This document shows positions 8,289 to 19,200 of a stretch of 64,000 bases of DNA, one piece after another. The first letter of the stretch is position 1; every line of letters begins with the position of its first letter. The stretch covers positions 5,952,001-6,016,000 of the forward strand of contig NZ_AP022601.1 in the NCBI RefSeq assembly GCF_010726765.1, read 5' to 3'. The notes under the pieces were generated by a model. That model was not told the origin of the DNA and ran no database searches. It saw only the letters and a program-made list of their open reading frames with translations. Origin of the DNA: Mycobacterium gallinarum. GTDB lineage: Bacteria > Actinomycetota > Actinomycetes > Mycobacteriales > Mycobacteriaceae. Made by a program: the position numbers and the translations under genes.

Positions 8289-9557
8289 ATGAAATTTGTG
8301 CTGGCAAGCTATGGAACTCGTGGCGATATCGAGCCTGCGGTGGCCATCGGCCGCGAATTGCAGAGTCGCGGGCACGAGGTACGGATGGCGGTCCCGCCAG
8401 ACCTGGTCGCCTTCGCGAAGTCGGCTGGGCTTGTTACAAGCGCTTACGGGCTTGAGACGCGGGCGTGGATAGACGCGTACCGCAACTTCTGGACCGCCGT
8501 CTTTCGCAATGTTTGGCGGATAGGGGAGCTGCGCAAGCTGTGGCCCGAACTCTACGAGCCACTGGTCGTGTGCTGGGACGAGATCAGCACAACGTTGACG
8601 TCGCTCGCTGACGGGGCCGATCTGCTGTTCACCGGTCTAAGTTTCGAACAGCCCGCGATAAGCGTCGCTGAATACTACGACATACCTTTGGCCACGCTGC
8701 ATTATCTCCCGGTACGGGCCAATGGCCAGCTCCTGCCGTTTCTGCCGGCTGCGTTGGGGCGCGCTGCAATGGCGACATACGACTGGGTGGGTTGGCGCAT
8801 GGACAAGAAGCTAGAAGACGCTCAGCGTCGTCGGCTGGGCCTACCGAAGGCCACCCGTCCAGCGTCGAGGCGAATCGCCGAACGCGGATCGCTGGAAATC
8901 CAGGCTTACGACGACGTGTGCTTTCCCGGGCTGGCAGCCGAATGGGCGCAACAGAAGTATCAACGACCCTTCGTCGGTGCACTGACGATGGAATTGCCGA
9001 CGGCGACCGACGGGGATGTCGCCGCGTGGATTGCCGCTGGGCCGCCGCCGATTTTTTTCGGGTTTGGCAGCATGCCGGTGGAATCTCCGGCCGACACGTT
9101 GGCCATGATCGGGGAGGCCTGCGCGAAGTTGGGCGAGCGAGCGTTAGTGTGCGCGGGCTGGAGTGATTTCGGCGGCGTCTCCGAAGCCGGGAATGTCAAG
9201 GTTGTGACCGCGGTGAACTTCGCGGCTGTCTTCCCGTCCTGCCGTGCGGTCGTGCACCACGGTGGCGCAGGCACCACAGCGATCGGTCTGCGCGCTGGGG
9301 TGCCCGCGCTGGTCCTTTCGATGGACGTCAATCAGACGGTTTGGGGCGGCCAGGTGAAACGACTGAAGGTTGGTACTACCAGGCGCTTTTCAAGCACTTC
9401 GCCAGAAACTCTGGTGGAGGATCTCCGCACCATCCTCGCCCCGGACTACGTCGCTCGGTCGCGTGAGCTAGCCAACCGTATGACTAAACCTGGCGAAAGC
9501 ATTTCCGCCGCAGCCGATCTCTTGGAGGAGAAAGTTCGTCTGGAGCATGTGGGCTGA
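8289..9557 (+). CDS. GT1-family glycosyltransferase, GPL Gtf-like (second paralogue)
   Basis: 422 aa from ATG 8289. Same architecture as the 4975 gene: N-terminal 'KFVLASYGTRGDIEPAVAIGREL', then 'FFGFGSMPVESPADTL' and 'CRAVVHHGGAGTTAIGLRAGVP' in the donor domain. The two proteins align end to end without large gaps and share the central 'RIAERGSLEIQAYD' block, so they arose by duplication. Differences are concentrated in residues 45-170, the acceptor-binding half, which suggests different acceptors with related sugar donors. The pair supports at least two glycosyl transfers to the lipopeptide. Acceptor identity is inference; candidates are the two Thr residues predicted from the synthetase. 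Confidence 0.87.
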   Translation: MKFVLASYGTRGDIEPAVAIGRELQSRGHEVRMAVPPDLVAFAKSAGLVTSAYGLETRAWIDAYRNFWTAVFRNVWRIGELRKLWPELYEPLVVCWDEISTTLTSLADGADLLFTGLSFEQPAISVAEYYDIPLATLHYLPVRANGQLLPFLPAALGRAAMATYDWVGWRMDKKLEDAQRRRLGLPKATRPASRRIAERGSLEIQAYDDVCFPGLAAEWAQQKYQRPFVGALTMELPTATDGDVAAWIAAGPPPIFFGFGSMPVESPADTLAMIGEACAKLGERALVCAGWSDFGGVSEAGNVKVVTAVNFAAVFPSCRAVVHHGGAGTTAIGLRAGVPALVLSMDVNQTVWGGQVKRLKVGTTRRFSSTSPETLVEDLRTILAPDYVARSRELANRMTKPGESISAAADLLEEKVRLEHVG

Positions 9558-9610
9558 TTGGCGAGATCAGTGACACCGCCTGAGTTGGATCTCAGTTCTC
9601 TTCAGACGTG

Positions 9611-9620
9611 AACACGTGTT
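9611..9620. other. Perfect 10-bp palindrome AACACGTGTT between convergent genes
   Basis: AACACGTGTT is a perfect inverted repeat in the 70 bp between the ends of the GT gene and the SDR gene; its last half (AACGTGTT-like) recurs at about 9633-9640. There is no T-run, so a classical terminator is unlikely. Function unknown; it could be a protein-binding site or chance. Confidence 0.25.
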
Positions 9621-9627
9621 GGATTGA

Positions 9628-10701
9628 TCAAGAACGTGTTTCAGGTTGTTCGTCGATCCATTTGAGCAGTCTGTGCAGACCGTCCTGCAGGGTCCACTTT
9701 GGGCGCCAATGAAGGTCGCTCAATGCCGGCGAGATGACGCAACTGGCGGCGCGGACGTCACCGTCGCGGAATTTTGGAACGACTATCGGTTCGGGGGCGT
9801 TACAGATGAGGGCAACTTCGCGAGCGAGTTCATGGATGGTGGTAGCGATGCCAGACCCGATGTCGAGGCAGCGCTGCTCGGTGGCCGGCGCCTCCACCGT
9901 GGCGAACAGCGCATCGGCGACATCGTCAATGAAGACGAAATCTCGCACGATACGGCCATCTTCGTAGACCTCCAACGTGCGCTGCGCCCGGGCTAGTCGA
10001 GCGAAAAGGGCGACTATGCCAGTGTAGGAATTGGTCAGAGACTGGCCGGGTCCGTAGACGTTCTGCAGCCGCAGCACGCTGAGGCGGGTGTCGTGCGCGG
10101 CCGCCCAGGCCGACAACATGTGCTCCTGCGCCAGCTTTGTCGCGGCGTAGATATTAGTAGGCCGAGGTTCTGTCTCGTCTGCGCGGCTCGGCAGCGGTAC
10201 CGCAGGCTCATCCATGGGCCCCTTGGGGTCCCACACACCAGCCGCCAGCTGTGCGTGGCTCCGAGGGCGCGGATAGAAGTTGCGTGTACCGCATCGCCAT
10301 GCCCCCTCGCCGTATACGGCCCGTGACGACGCGAGGACGAGCTGGTCGGGCACGAGTGCTGAGCGGCTCAGCGCATCGAGAAGTTGCGCAGTGCCGACCA
10401 CGTTGACCGATCCGTGCCGCGTCGCGTGGGTGAGCGATTGTCCTGTTCCCGTCTCGGCCGCCAAATGGACGAGTTGGGCGGGCCGAAACAGCCGGAGCAC
10501 AGCATCCAAGTCAGGGGCGTGGGTGACATCACCGGTGAACATCTTTACGGATGGCGGTAGGTCGATCGCTTGGCGACCGCCGTGCACCTGGGGGTGCAGC
10601 ACGTCCATGATTGCGACCTCGTGACCCGCATTCACGAGGCGGCGGGTCAGCGCGCACCCGATGAAACCCGCACCACCGGTGACGAGCACGGATGTTGACA
10701 A
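9628..10701 (-). CDS. NAD-dependent epimerase/dehydratase (extended SDR), nucleotide-sugar type
   Basis: 357 aa from TTG 10701 (GTG 10689 is a possible alternative). Rossmann motif 'VLVTGGAGFIG' at the N-terminus, 'DVTHAPDL', 'VHLAAETGTGQS', 'LVLASSRAVYGE' and the catalytic 'YAATK' (YxxxK) near residue 196, followed by 'LRLQNVYGPGQSL' and 'RDFVFIDDVADAL'. This is the UDP-glucose 4-epimerase/dTDP-sugar branch of extended SDRs. In a GPL-like setting it most likely makes or epimerises the dTDP-deoxysugar donor used by the two GT1 enzymes. The exact reaction (4-epimerase, 4-ketoreductase such as 6-deoxytalose formation, or dehydratase) cannot be decided from sequence. Confidence 0.82.
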   Translation of the reverse strand: MSTSVLVTGGAGFIGCALTRRLVNAGHEVAIMDVLHPQVHGGRQAIDLPPSVKMFTGDVTHAPDLDAVLRLFRPAQLVHLAAETGTGQSLTHATRHGSVNVVGTAQLLDALSRSALVPDQLVLASSRAVYGEGAWRCGTRNFYPRPRSHAQLAAGVWDPKGPMDEPAVPLPSRADETEPRPTNIYAATKLAQEHMLSAWAAAHDTRLSVLRLQNVYGPGQSLTNSYTGIVALFARLARAQRTLEVYEDGRIVRDFVFIDDVADALFATVEAPATEQRCLDIGSGIATTIHELAREVALICNAPEPIVVPKFRDGDVRAASCVISPALSDLHWRPKWTLQDGLHRLLKWIDEQPETRS

Positions 10702-11053
10702 TAGCCGAAGCCTCCGGTTCGTCTGCCGAGCCGAATCAGGTGACCGTACCCGATTTCGGGGAGCGTCGGCTGGTCGATAGTATCCGGAACTCTGTCGGCA
10801 TTACCAAGACACTCTTGCTCACGAGACTCAGCACCGAGTGAGCGGCGTTGCGGCGGGCGGGGATTAGAGTCATCCGCGAAGCTCGCCCACTCGATGGGTC
10901 GGCCTCCGTGCATCCGTGCCCTGTGCCTCCCTCGTGCGCGACTTGCTCTAGACTCTGGATTTCAGGCATCGAGTACGGGCGGCAGGTTCACTCGCTGCAG
11001 TTGCGTCATGCGCGCAAGCGCCAGGGCGTCCAAACACCGGGAGGGATTGTCGC

Positions 11054-11755
11054 GTGAACCGCAAGAAGGTGGTCCGGCGGGCGCTCGACGGACGACCAAC
11101 GCCCGTCTATTTGGAGATCGGTGTCAAGCGCGGAGCCGCGTTTCGGGGGATCTCCGCCGACGTGAAGGTCGCCGTGGATCCGGCCTTCAAGATCCCGCCG
11201 CTGTATCGCCGGCTTGCCGAGGCGAAGGCGCGCGAGACCCATTACTTCGAGATGACCAGCGACGACTTCTTCGCGACGAAGGAGGACTTCCTCGAGCAGC
11301 GCCGCATTGACGTAGCGCTGATCGACGGGCTCCACACGTACGGCCAGGTCCTGCGTGACGTCGAGAACACACTGCGCTACCTGAAAGACGACGGCGTTAT
11401 TGTCCTGCACGACTGCAACCCTGCGCTCGAATCGATCGGCTATCCCGCAGAGTCGATAGCCGACTTCTCAGCACAGCACCACTGGTGGAATCTTCTCTGG
11501 AGCGGGGACGTCTGGAAGGCGATCGTCCACTTGCGGAGCACTCGAGACGACCTGCGAGTCGCGGTTTTGAAGTGTGATTTCGGCGTCGGGATCATACGGA
11601 AAGGATCGCCGGATTCGCGGCTGCCCTACACCGTTGAGGAAGTCGAGGCGCTCGGCTACTCAGATCTCGCGGCCGACCGCAAGCGGTTGCTCAACCTGAA
11701 GTCACCCTCGTATGTTGGCGATTTTCTGGCGACAGAGCGCGAGAGTAAAAGGTAG
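11054..11755 (+). CDS. Class I SAM-dependent methyltransferase (Methyltransf_24-like)
   Basis: 233 aa from GTG 11054, which is preceded by GGGAGGG at 11039-11045. Landmarks: 'VYLEIGVKRGAAF' (SAM loop), 'VAVDPAFKI' (acidic end of strand 2), 'VALIDGLHTYGQVLRDVENTLRYLKDDGVIVLHDC' in the middle, where IDGLH and LHDC carry the acidic and His residues typical of the Methyltransf_24/cephalosporin-hydroxylase-like fold. The C-terminal part includes 'GDVWKAIVHLR' and 'FGVGIIRKG'. Unlike the other methyltransferases it has a Trp-rich insert (residues 134-145). Substrate unknown; position next to a long promoter region and the synthetase operon suggests a role in the same lipopeptide pathway. 352 bp separate it from the divergent SDR. 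Confidence 0.72.
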   Translation: MNRKKVVRRALDGRPTPVYLEIGVKRGAAFRGISADVKVAVDPAFKIPPLYRRLAEAKARETHYFEMTSDDFFATKEDFLEQRRIDVALIDGLHTYGQVLRDVENTLRYLKDDGVIVLHDCNPALESIGYPAESIADFSAQHHWWNLLWSGDVWKAIVHLRSTRDDLRVAVLKCDFGVGIIRKGSPDSRLPYTVEEVEALGYSDLAADRKRLLNLKSPSYVGDFLATERESKR

Positions 11756-12163
11756 CCCGGGCCAGGGTGGCCTCGACGTTTCGGGGTAAGCAAGTCGCAG
11801 CGACGTTGACCACCTCCACGCCCTGCGTGTACCTAATCGGCGTTCAGCATCCACCACAACCCAGGCGGTCGCCGGAATTCGGCGGATAACGCGCCGACCG
11901 GTCCGTGACGAGCTCGCGTGGCTATGTAGTCATTAGGGGAGGTGGACCCTTTTTGGGGTGACATTTGACGCGTTCGTCGAGGTCAGCAATCCACCGAAAA
12001 TTTAAGACAGCGTCAATATTAATCGGATCTTCATGATTCTCGGATGCGTGGAGCGCCGTGCGCATTTACGGTCTTCGGTACACTGGCCGTCGAGAGACGT
12101 GAAGTGCGTTACGCTTCAGAAATAATTGGCGAACCGCCACAGGCTGTACACGCGCTTTGTGTA

Positions 12164-12212
12164 ACTGTTTTGTGAGGCCATTGTGATTGTTCGCTGAGTG
12201 GCCGTTAACAGT
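12164..12212. other. Candidate imperfect hairpin in AT-rich intergenic region
   Basis: ACTGTT (12164-12169) and GGCCA (12176-12180) are complementary to TGGCC (12199-12203) and AACAGT (12207-12212), with an 18-base loop and an asymmetric internal loop. No T-run follows, so this is not an obvious intrinsic terminator. It may be a protein-binding dyad or chance. Confidence 0.25.
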
Positions 12213-12438
12213 CTTGATGGTAAGGCGCGTTTCGCTACATCGGCTCGAATTCGGGTCGCCAGAATCGGCGTGAAATAAACGGATGAACGCACAATTGCAC
12301 GTCTGGTGACCTCGGTTGCTGGACGGTTCTCGACCATAGTTCAAATAATCGTATTGGCGCATGGAAAATAATTCGTCTCGCATAACACCGACGAGTTACG
12401 GTAAATAAGCAACTACTGGTAGCGGTCGGTTGTATAAA

Positions 12439-12648
12439 TCAAATTACGCGTTTTGCGATGGACCCGCGTGGTGGTCGCGGTGGATCGTGCGAGCGTGCCG
12501 CCCTCCTATGCTTGGCGAAGGCAGGTATTGCTCTGCGAGTGCGGGCCGCGAGATGCCGCCCACCTGAGATGCCCCGACTGTCGCGGTTCAGCAGGATCGG
12601 CGCCCTCGACCACCCCGACTCGGCACGCGGATCGAGCGCCTCGGCCAT
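12439..12648 (-). CDS. Hypothetical small ORF with strong Shine-Dalgarno (doubtful)
   Basis: 69 codons from ATG 12648. The only real support is a consensus AGGAGG (complement of 12656-12661) 7 bases upstream of the ATG. The protein is rich in Arg, Ala, Pro and His, has no recognisable domain, signal peptide or membrane segment, and could be compositional noise in a GC-rich patch. It is antisense to the direction of the synthetase operon and ends near the AT-rich tract. I do not recognise a function; it could also be a remnant of a degraded gene. Confidence 0.2.
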   Translation of the reverse strand: MAEALDPRAESGWSRAPILLNRDSRGISGGRHLAARTRRAIPAFAKHRRAARSHDPPRPPRGSIAKRVI

Positions 12649-12860
12649 GGGCGCCCCTCCTGGGCAACTAATTCTCTCGCCGAAGCCGGGAATTTGCTGT
12701 CAACTTGGTTAGCGGCATCAAGATCGCGTTCGCTCGCGACGGCCGCGGAAACTTCACTTGAGCGGAGGGGTTCCAAGGTGCCGACTTGCGCCCAATTTCT
12801 AGTACGAACACATCGTTGCAGGTCGTAGCTTCGGAGGGTGTTTCAGCCCGGGCTATGCAC

Positions 12861-12866
12861 TAGGCT
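12861..12866 (+). promoter_or_regulatory. Possible -10 element of the mbtH-NRPS operon
   Basis: TAGGCT fits TANNNT and would give a leader of roughly 135-140 bases before the mbtH GTG at 13011. No clear -35 partner is visible, so the assignment is tentative. Confidence 0.25.
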
Positions 12867-13010
12867 CAAATTGCGAACCGCGTCACTAAGATGGTTTACT
12901 GGGGCAGCGTTGGGAACCGTGCCAGGGACTTTGCCGAAACCCTGACCGACTCCATCGGCCTCCAGTATGGTGGAACGGTTCCTGCCGAAGTTGACAAGGT
13001 CTGGAGTAAC

Positions 13011-13241
13011 GTGAGCATCAACCCGTTCGATGACGACAATGGCAGTTTTTTTGTCTTGGTCAACGACGAGGAGCAACACAGCCTATGGCCGACCTTTTCC
13101 GACGTCCCTCCGGGCTGGCGCGTCGTTTACGGTGAGGCCGACCGGGCAGCATGCCTGGAGTACATCGAGCAGAACTGGGCCGACATTCGGCCCAAGAGTC
13201 TGCGCCAGCGTCTAGAAGCCGGCGGAGCGCTCGATAAATAG
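13011..13241 (+). CDS. mbtH: MbtH-like NRPS accessory protein
   Basis: 76 aa from GTG 13011, preceded by AAGGTCTGGAG at 12996-13006. An in-frame ATG at 12891 would add 40 residues with no counterpart in the family, so it is not used. The start '[12 protein letters not shown]', the signature '[11 protein letters not shown]' (N-x-E-x-Q-x-S-x-W-P), 'PPGWRVVYG' and '[18 protein letters not shown]' are the invariant MbtH blocks, including the Trp residues that pack on adenylation domains. MbtH proteins bind A domains and are needed for their solubility and activity. The gene ends 35 bp before NRPS 1 in the same direction, so it is the first gene of the synthetase operon and presumably serves the seven A domains here. 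Confidence 0.95.
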   Translation: MSINPFDDDNGSFFVLVNDEEQHSLWPTFSDVPPGWRVVYGEADRAACLEYIEQNWADIRPKSLRQRLEAGGALDK

Positions 13242-13276
13242 GTTGTCTAAATTTGCGGACTTTTTGGGGGAGTCGG

Positions 13277-16200
13277 ATGGATCTCGATGACCGCGCACTT
13301 CCGCTTACGCGGGCACAATTAGATATCTGGCTTGCGCAGGAAACCGGTCGCTCCGGTACAGAGTGGCAGGTCGGTCTCCTCGTGAGAATCGAGGGCTCGG
13401 TAGAACACGATGTCCTTGAGTGGGCCATCCGCCGTGTAGTGCAAGAAGCCGAACCTTTGAGGATTTCCTGCTTCGAGGAGAACGGGCAGGTTTTCCAAAA
13501 GCCCTTTGACTATCCGGACGTTGAGCTCGCGTTCTACGATTTGAGCGGCTCGCGCCATGCCGTGCAAGACGCCCACGAGATGGCCTCGGCAATCCAACGC
13601 ACCCCGATGCGACTGACCGGCCCGCTTTTCAAATTTGCGCTATTCCACACGGGTTTCGAGGAATTCTATCTGTTCGCGTGTCTGCACCACATAGTGGTGG
13701 ACGGAGCCGGCATTGCGATGGTCGGCCAGCGTATTGCGGCGGTGTACTCCGCGATAGTTTCTGGCGAGCCCATCCCTCCCGCCTTCTTCGGGTCGTTGAA
13801 GGAATTCGTGGACTGCGAGCTCGACTACGAAGCGTCCTCGGATTATGACGCCGATGAGGCGTACTGGACTAAGAATCTGCCGCCGGCAAGTGAGCCCCAT
13901 TCTCGGTTGCCAGAAGCCGTGGCCGAGCGGGACGCTCATCAATTCTCTGCCCCAGTGCAATTAGACCAGGTGGTCCTTCGACGAGTTGAAGAGCTGTCCC
14001 ACATTTGGAACATGCCCCGCTCGTCGGTGCTCACCGCCGCGTGCGCGCTGATGGTGCGAGGGCGCAGCGGTGAGGGCTCGGAGGTCGTGCTCGACTTTCC
14101 GGTCAGCCGGCGAGTGCTTCCAGAATCTAAAACGCTGCCGGCGATGGTTGCCGGCGTTGTGCCGCTGGTGTTGAAGGTTTCGCCAGGATCGACCGTTTCC
14201 GAATTCTGTGAACACGTAGATAACCGCCTACGGGAAGCGCTGCAGCATCAGCGGTTTCCTGTAGAAGCCCTCGCGCGCCGTACCCATACGACCCACGTAG
14301 GACAGCTGGCCGAGAGAGTGGCCGTCGATTTCTTTCCGACGGCATTCGCTTTGGACTTCGGTGGTATCGCGGCATCCGCGACGATGACGAATTCCGGTCT
14401 GCCCGGAAGGTTCGGGTTGGTCTTCTCCGGAGTCGGTGACCAGCTGTTTTTGAGCACGTTGGGGGTAGGCCAGACATTCGCGGATCTCGATGCCGCTGAA
14501 CTGGCGGCGCGGTTGCAGCGGGTGCTGATGGCGATGACCTCCGATCCCGCGAGGCGGTTGTCGTCGTTGGATGTGCTTGATGCAGCTGAGCAGGCTCAGT
14601 TGTGGGAGTGGGGAAACCGGGCGGTGCTTGCCCGACCTGCCGATCAGCTGCTGTCGATTCCGGACTTGTTTGGCACACAGGTAGCGGCGGCACCGGACGC
14701 CGTCGCTCTGGTCTGTGGAGAGCGCTCATGGACTTACCGGGAACTGGATGAGGCGGCGAACCGCATGTCGCATCTGCTGGCGGGCCACGGCGTCGGCCCG
14801 GGTGCGTGTGTCGCATTGCAGTTTTCCCGGTCCGCCGAGGCGATCATGTCGATGTTGGCGGTATTGAAAACCGGAGCGGCCTATCTGCCCATAGACCCGG
14901 CGGTGCCTATATCGCGGATGCAATTCATGATCGGCGATGCCGCACCAATGGCCGTGATCACGACCGCAGCCTTGGCTGATCGACTGGACGGTTGCGATCT
15001 TCGGGTCCTCGATGTCAACGACCCCCGCATCGACAATCAGCCCAGCACCGCATTGCCGGCACCGGCCGCCGACGATCTCGCCTACATCATCTACACCTCC
15101 GGTACCACGGGTGTCCCCAAGGGGGTGGCGATCACCCATCACAACGTCAGCCAGCTGATGGCTTCACTGGATGCCACGTGCCTGCCGCAGGGTGCAGGAC
15201 AGGTTTGGTCTCAGTGGCACTCCTATAGTTTCGACATCTCCGGCTGGGAGATCTTCGGTGCACTTCTGCGCGGCGGTCGGCTTGTGGTGGTGCCCGAAAC
15301 GGTGGCGAGCTCCCCGGAGAAGTTTCGCGCCTTGCTCGTGACCGAAAAGGTCAGCGTGCTGAGCCAAACCCCGTCCGCCGTCGGAATGCTCTCACCGGAG
15401 GGTCTCGAATCAGTCGCACTCTTGGTGGGCGGAGAGGCATGCCCGGCCGATGTGGTGGATCGGTGGGCGCCCGAACGGGTAATGATCAACGAATATGGGC
15501 CGACGGAGACCACGATGTGGGTGGCGCTAAGTGCGCCGCTGACCGTTGGCTCGGGTGCACCTCCGATCGGCTCGCCGCTGCCGGGCACGGCATTGTTCGT
15601 ACTCGATGCGTGGTTGCGGCCCGTGCCGACAGGCGTCATAGGCGAGTTGTACGTAGCCGGCGCCAACGTCGGGTGCGGTTACTGGCGACGCTCCGGCTTG
15701 ACCGCATCGCGTTTTGTGGCGTGTCCGTTCGGCGCTCCCGGGGCGCGGATGTATCGCACCGGCGATCTGGTGTGCTGGGGCATTGACGGACAGTTGCAGT
15801 ATCTGGGCCGAGCCGACGAGCAGGTCAAGATCCGCGGCCATCGCATCGAGCTTGGTGAAATCCAGAGCGTCCTGGCAGAAGTGGACGGGGTGGACCAGGC
15901 CGTCGTGGTGGCCCGCGAAGACCGTCCCGGTGGCAAGCGGCTGGTTGGCTACATCACCGGCTCCGCGAATCCGGCAGAGGTCCGTTCCGTGCTAGCCGAA
16001 CGACTGCCCAACTACATGGTCCCAGCCACGGTCGTGGTGCTGGACATCCTGCCCTTGACGGTGAATGGCAAGCTGGATAAGCGGGCCTTGCCAGTACCCG
16101 AATATGATGCCGACAAGTACCGGGCTCCGGCCAACTCCGTCGAAGAGATTCTGGTCGGCATCTACGCCCAGGTACTGGGACTGGAGAGAGTGGGGGTCGA

Positions 16201-19200
16201 CGACTCGTTCTTTGAGCTAGGCGGGGATTCGCTATCGGCGATGCGTCTTATCGCGGCGATCAACGAAGGTCTGGATGCCCACCTGTCGATACGCAGCGTG
16301 TTCGAGGCGCCTACGGTAGCCGAGCTGGCCGTCCATCTGGGTACGGGCGAGGATCTTCTTGAGCCGCTGGTGCCGGTCGAGCGGCCGTCGGTGGTTCCGT
16401 TGTCGTTTGCGCAGAGCCGGTTGTGGTTCATCGATCAGTTGCACGGGCCCTCGCCGGTCTACAACATGCCGGTGGCGTTGCGGCTTGACGGGCGGTTGGA
16501 TGTCGAGGCGTTGGGTGCGGCGCTGGGTGATGTGGTGGGCCGCCATGAGAGTTTGCGCACGCTGTTCGCGGCGCCTGAGGGGTTGCCGCATCAGGTGGTG
16601 GTCCCTGCGGAGGGGGCCGACTTCGGCTGGGAGGTTGTTGATGCCACTGGCTGGTCGGCGGGCCGGCTGCAGGAGGCCATCGGCGCGGTGGTGGGTCACT
16701 TGTTCGACTTGGCGACCGAAATCCCTTTGCGGGCAAAGCTTTTCCGTGTCGATGAGTCGGCTCATGTGTTGGTGGCGGTAGTTCATCATATCGCTGCTGA
16801 TGGGTGGTCTATCACTCCGTTGGTGCAGGATCTGGGTGTGGCGTATGCCCACCGGTGTGCCGGGCAGGCGCCGGATTGGGCGCCATTGCCCGTGCAGTAT
16901 GTCGATTACACGTTGTGGCAGCGGACCGAGCTAGGCGATCTCGACGATGCCGAAAGCCCGATTGCCGCGCAGGTGGCGTATTGGGACGATGCGCTGGCTG
17001 GGTTGCCTGAGCGGTTGCAGCTGCCCACGGATCGGCCTTATCCCGCGGAGGCTGATTATCGCGGGGCGACTGTGGCGGTGGACTGGCCTGCAGAGTTGCA
17101 GCGGCGGATGCGTGAGGTGGCCGGCGAATACGACGCGACCACTTTCATGGTGATGCAGGCCGCGTTGGCGGTGCTGTTGTCGAAGGTCAGTGCCAGTTCG
17201 GATGTGGCGGTGGGCTTCCCGATCGCTGGGCGGCGTGATTCGGCACTTGATGAACTAGTCGGTTTCTTCGTCAACACCTTGGTGTTGCGGGTGGATCTTG
17301 ACGGTGATCCCACGGTAGGTGAGGTGTTGGCCCAGGTGCGTCAGCGCAGCCTGGAGGCTTACGAGCATCAGGATGTGCCGTTCGAGGTGTTGGTGGAGCG
17401 GCTTAACCCGACCCGCTCGTTGGCCCATCATCCTTTGGTGCAGGTGGTCTTGGCCTGGCAGAACTGGCAACTCGACGATCCGACGACGGGGCTGGCCCTG
17501 GGTGACGTCCAGGCTGCGCCACTTCCGGTCGATTCTCGAACCGCGCGAATGGATCTGACATTCTCGTTGGCTGAGCGCTGGACCGAGGGTGGTGAGCCGG
17601 CCGGCATCGGTGGTGGGGTGGAGTTCCGCACCGATGTGTTCGATGCCGGCAGTGTTGAGGCGTTGATCGCGCGGTTGCGCCGGGTGTTGGTAGCGATGAC
17701 CGCCGATCCGTCACGGCGGTTGTCGTCGGTGGATGTGTTGGATGCCGGTGAGCGCGCCCGCCTGCAGGAGTGGGGCAACCGGGCGGTGTTGACGCGGCCA
17801 GGATCGGCTGCGGTGTCGATTCCGGCGGTGTTTGCTGAACAGGTGGCGCATACGCCGGAGGCGGTGGCGTTGACGTGTGCTGGCCGCTCGATGACCTATC
17901 GCGAGTTGGATGCGGCGTCGAATCGGTTGGCCCATGTGTTGGTCGAGCGGGGTGCGGGTCCGGGACAGTCTGTGGCGCTGTTGGTTCCGCGGTCTGCTGA
18001 GGCGATTGTGTCGATCCTCGCGGTGCTCAAGACGGGGGCGGCGTATCTGCCGTTTGATCCGGCGGTGCCTACGGCGCGGTTGGAGTTCATGCTCGCCGAT
18101 GCCGAGCCGGCCGCGGCGGTTACGACGGCGGGGCTGCGCTCGCGGTTGGACGGGTCAGGCGTCTCGGTCATCGACCTTGATGACCGGGTCGCGGAGAGCT
18201 ATCCAGGCACGGCGGTGCCTCTGCCGGCGGCTGACGAGATTGCCTACATCATCTACACCTCCGGTACGACGGGTGTGCCCAAGGGTGTGGCGGTTACGCA
18301 CGGCAATGTGACTCAGGTATTGGAGTCGTTGCCCGTCGATCTGCCGGCGGGACCGGGCCAGGTGTGGTCGCAGTGGCACTCGTTGGTGTTCGACGTCTCG
18401 GTGTGGGAGATTTTCGGTGCCCTGTTACATGGGAGCCGGTTGGTGATCGTGCCCGAGTCGGTGGCGGGGTCGCCCGACGATCTGCACCAGCTGTTGGTGG
18501 CCGAGCAAGTCAGCGTCGTGTACCAAACCCCTTCTGCGGTGGGGATGCTCTCGCCGGAGGGTCTGGAAGGCGCGGCGTTGGTGGTGGCCGGTGAGGCGTG
18601 CCCGGCCGAGGTGATGGATCGGTGGGCGCCGGGTCGGGTGATGATCAACGCGTACGGTCCGACCGAGGCCACGATTTATGCGGCGATCAGTGCGCCGTTG
18701 GCTGCAGGCTCGGGTGTGGTGCCGATCGGCTCGCCGCTGCCCAAGACGGCTACCTTTGTTCTCGATGAGTGGTTGCGCCCGGTGCCTGCCGGGGTGGTCG
18801 GCGAGTTGTATCTGGCGGGTCGTGGTGTAGCGATCGGGTATGTACACCGGGCCGGGTTGACGTCGTCGCGGTTTGTGGCGTGTCCGTTCGGGGGTCCTGG
18901 GGCTCGGATGTATCGCACCGGTGATCTGGTGTGTTGGGGCGCTGATGGGCAGTTGCGGTATCTGGGTCGTGCTGATGAGCAGGTCAAGATCCGCGGGTAT
19001 CGCATCGAGTTGGGTGAGGTTCAAGCAGCGCTTGCCCGCTGTGCTGGGGTGGAGCAGGCGGTGGTGGTCGCTCGCGAGGACCGTCCCGGTGATAAGCGGT
19101 TGGTGGGTTATGTGACCGGGGCTGCTGATGTGGCCGGGATGCGTGCTGCGTTGGCGGAGCGGTTGCCGGCGTATATGGTTCCCGCGGCGGTGGTGGCCAT

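Larger units (their letters stand above)
11756..13010. other. Long region without a convincing gene, AT-rich centre, upstream of mbtH-NRPS operon
   Basis: About 1.25 kb with no recognised product. By eye the part from about 11930 to 12440 is much richer in A and T than the flanks, while 12440-12890 returns to high GC. It holds a candidate hairpin (12164-12212), a possible -10 TAGGCT at 12861-12866 and one minus-strand small ORF with a good SD (12439-12648). Such an AT-rich tract before a large surface-lipid operon would suit nucleoid-protein (Lsr2) control, which is inference. The operon promoter most likely lies here. Confidence 0.5.

Noticed and set aside
9611..9640. Rho-independent terminator at the AACACGTGTT palindrome
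   Set aside because: Stem too short and no U-run.
12891..13010. N-terminal extension of MbtH from ATG 12891
   Set aside because: No family member has it, and the GTG at 13011 has a good SD and the canonical start.
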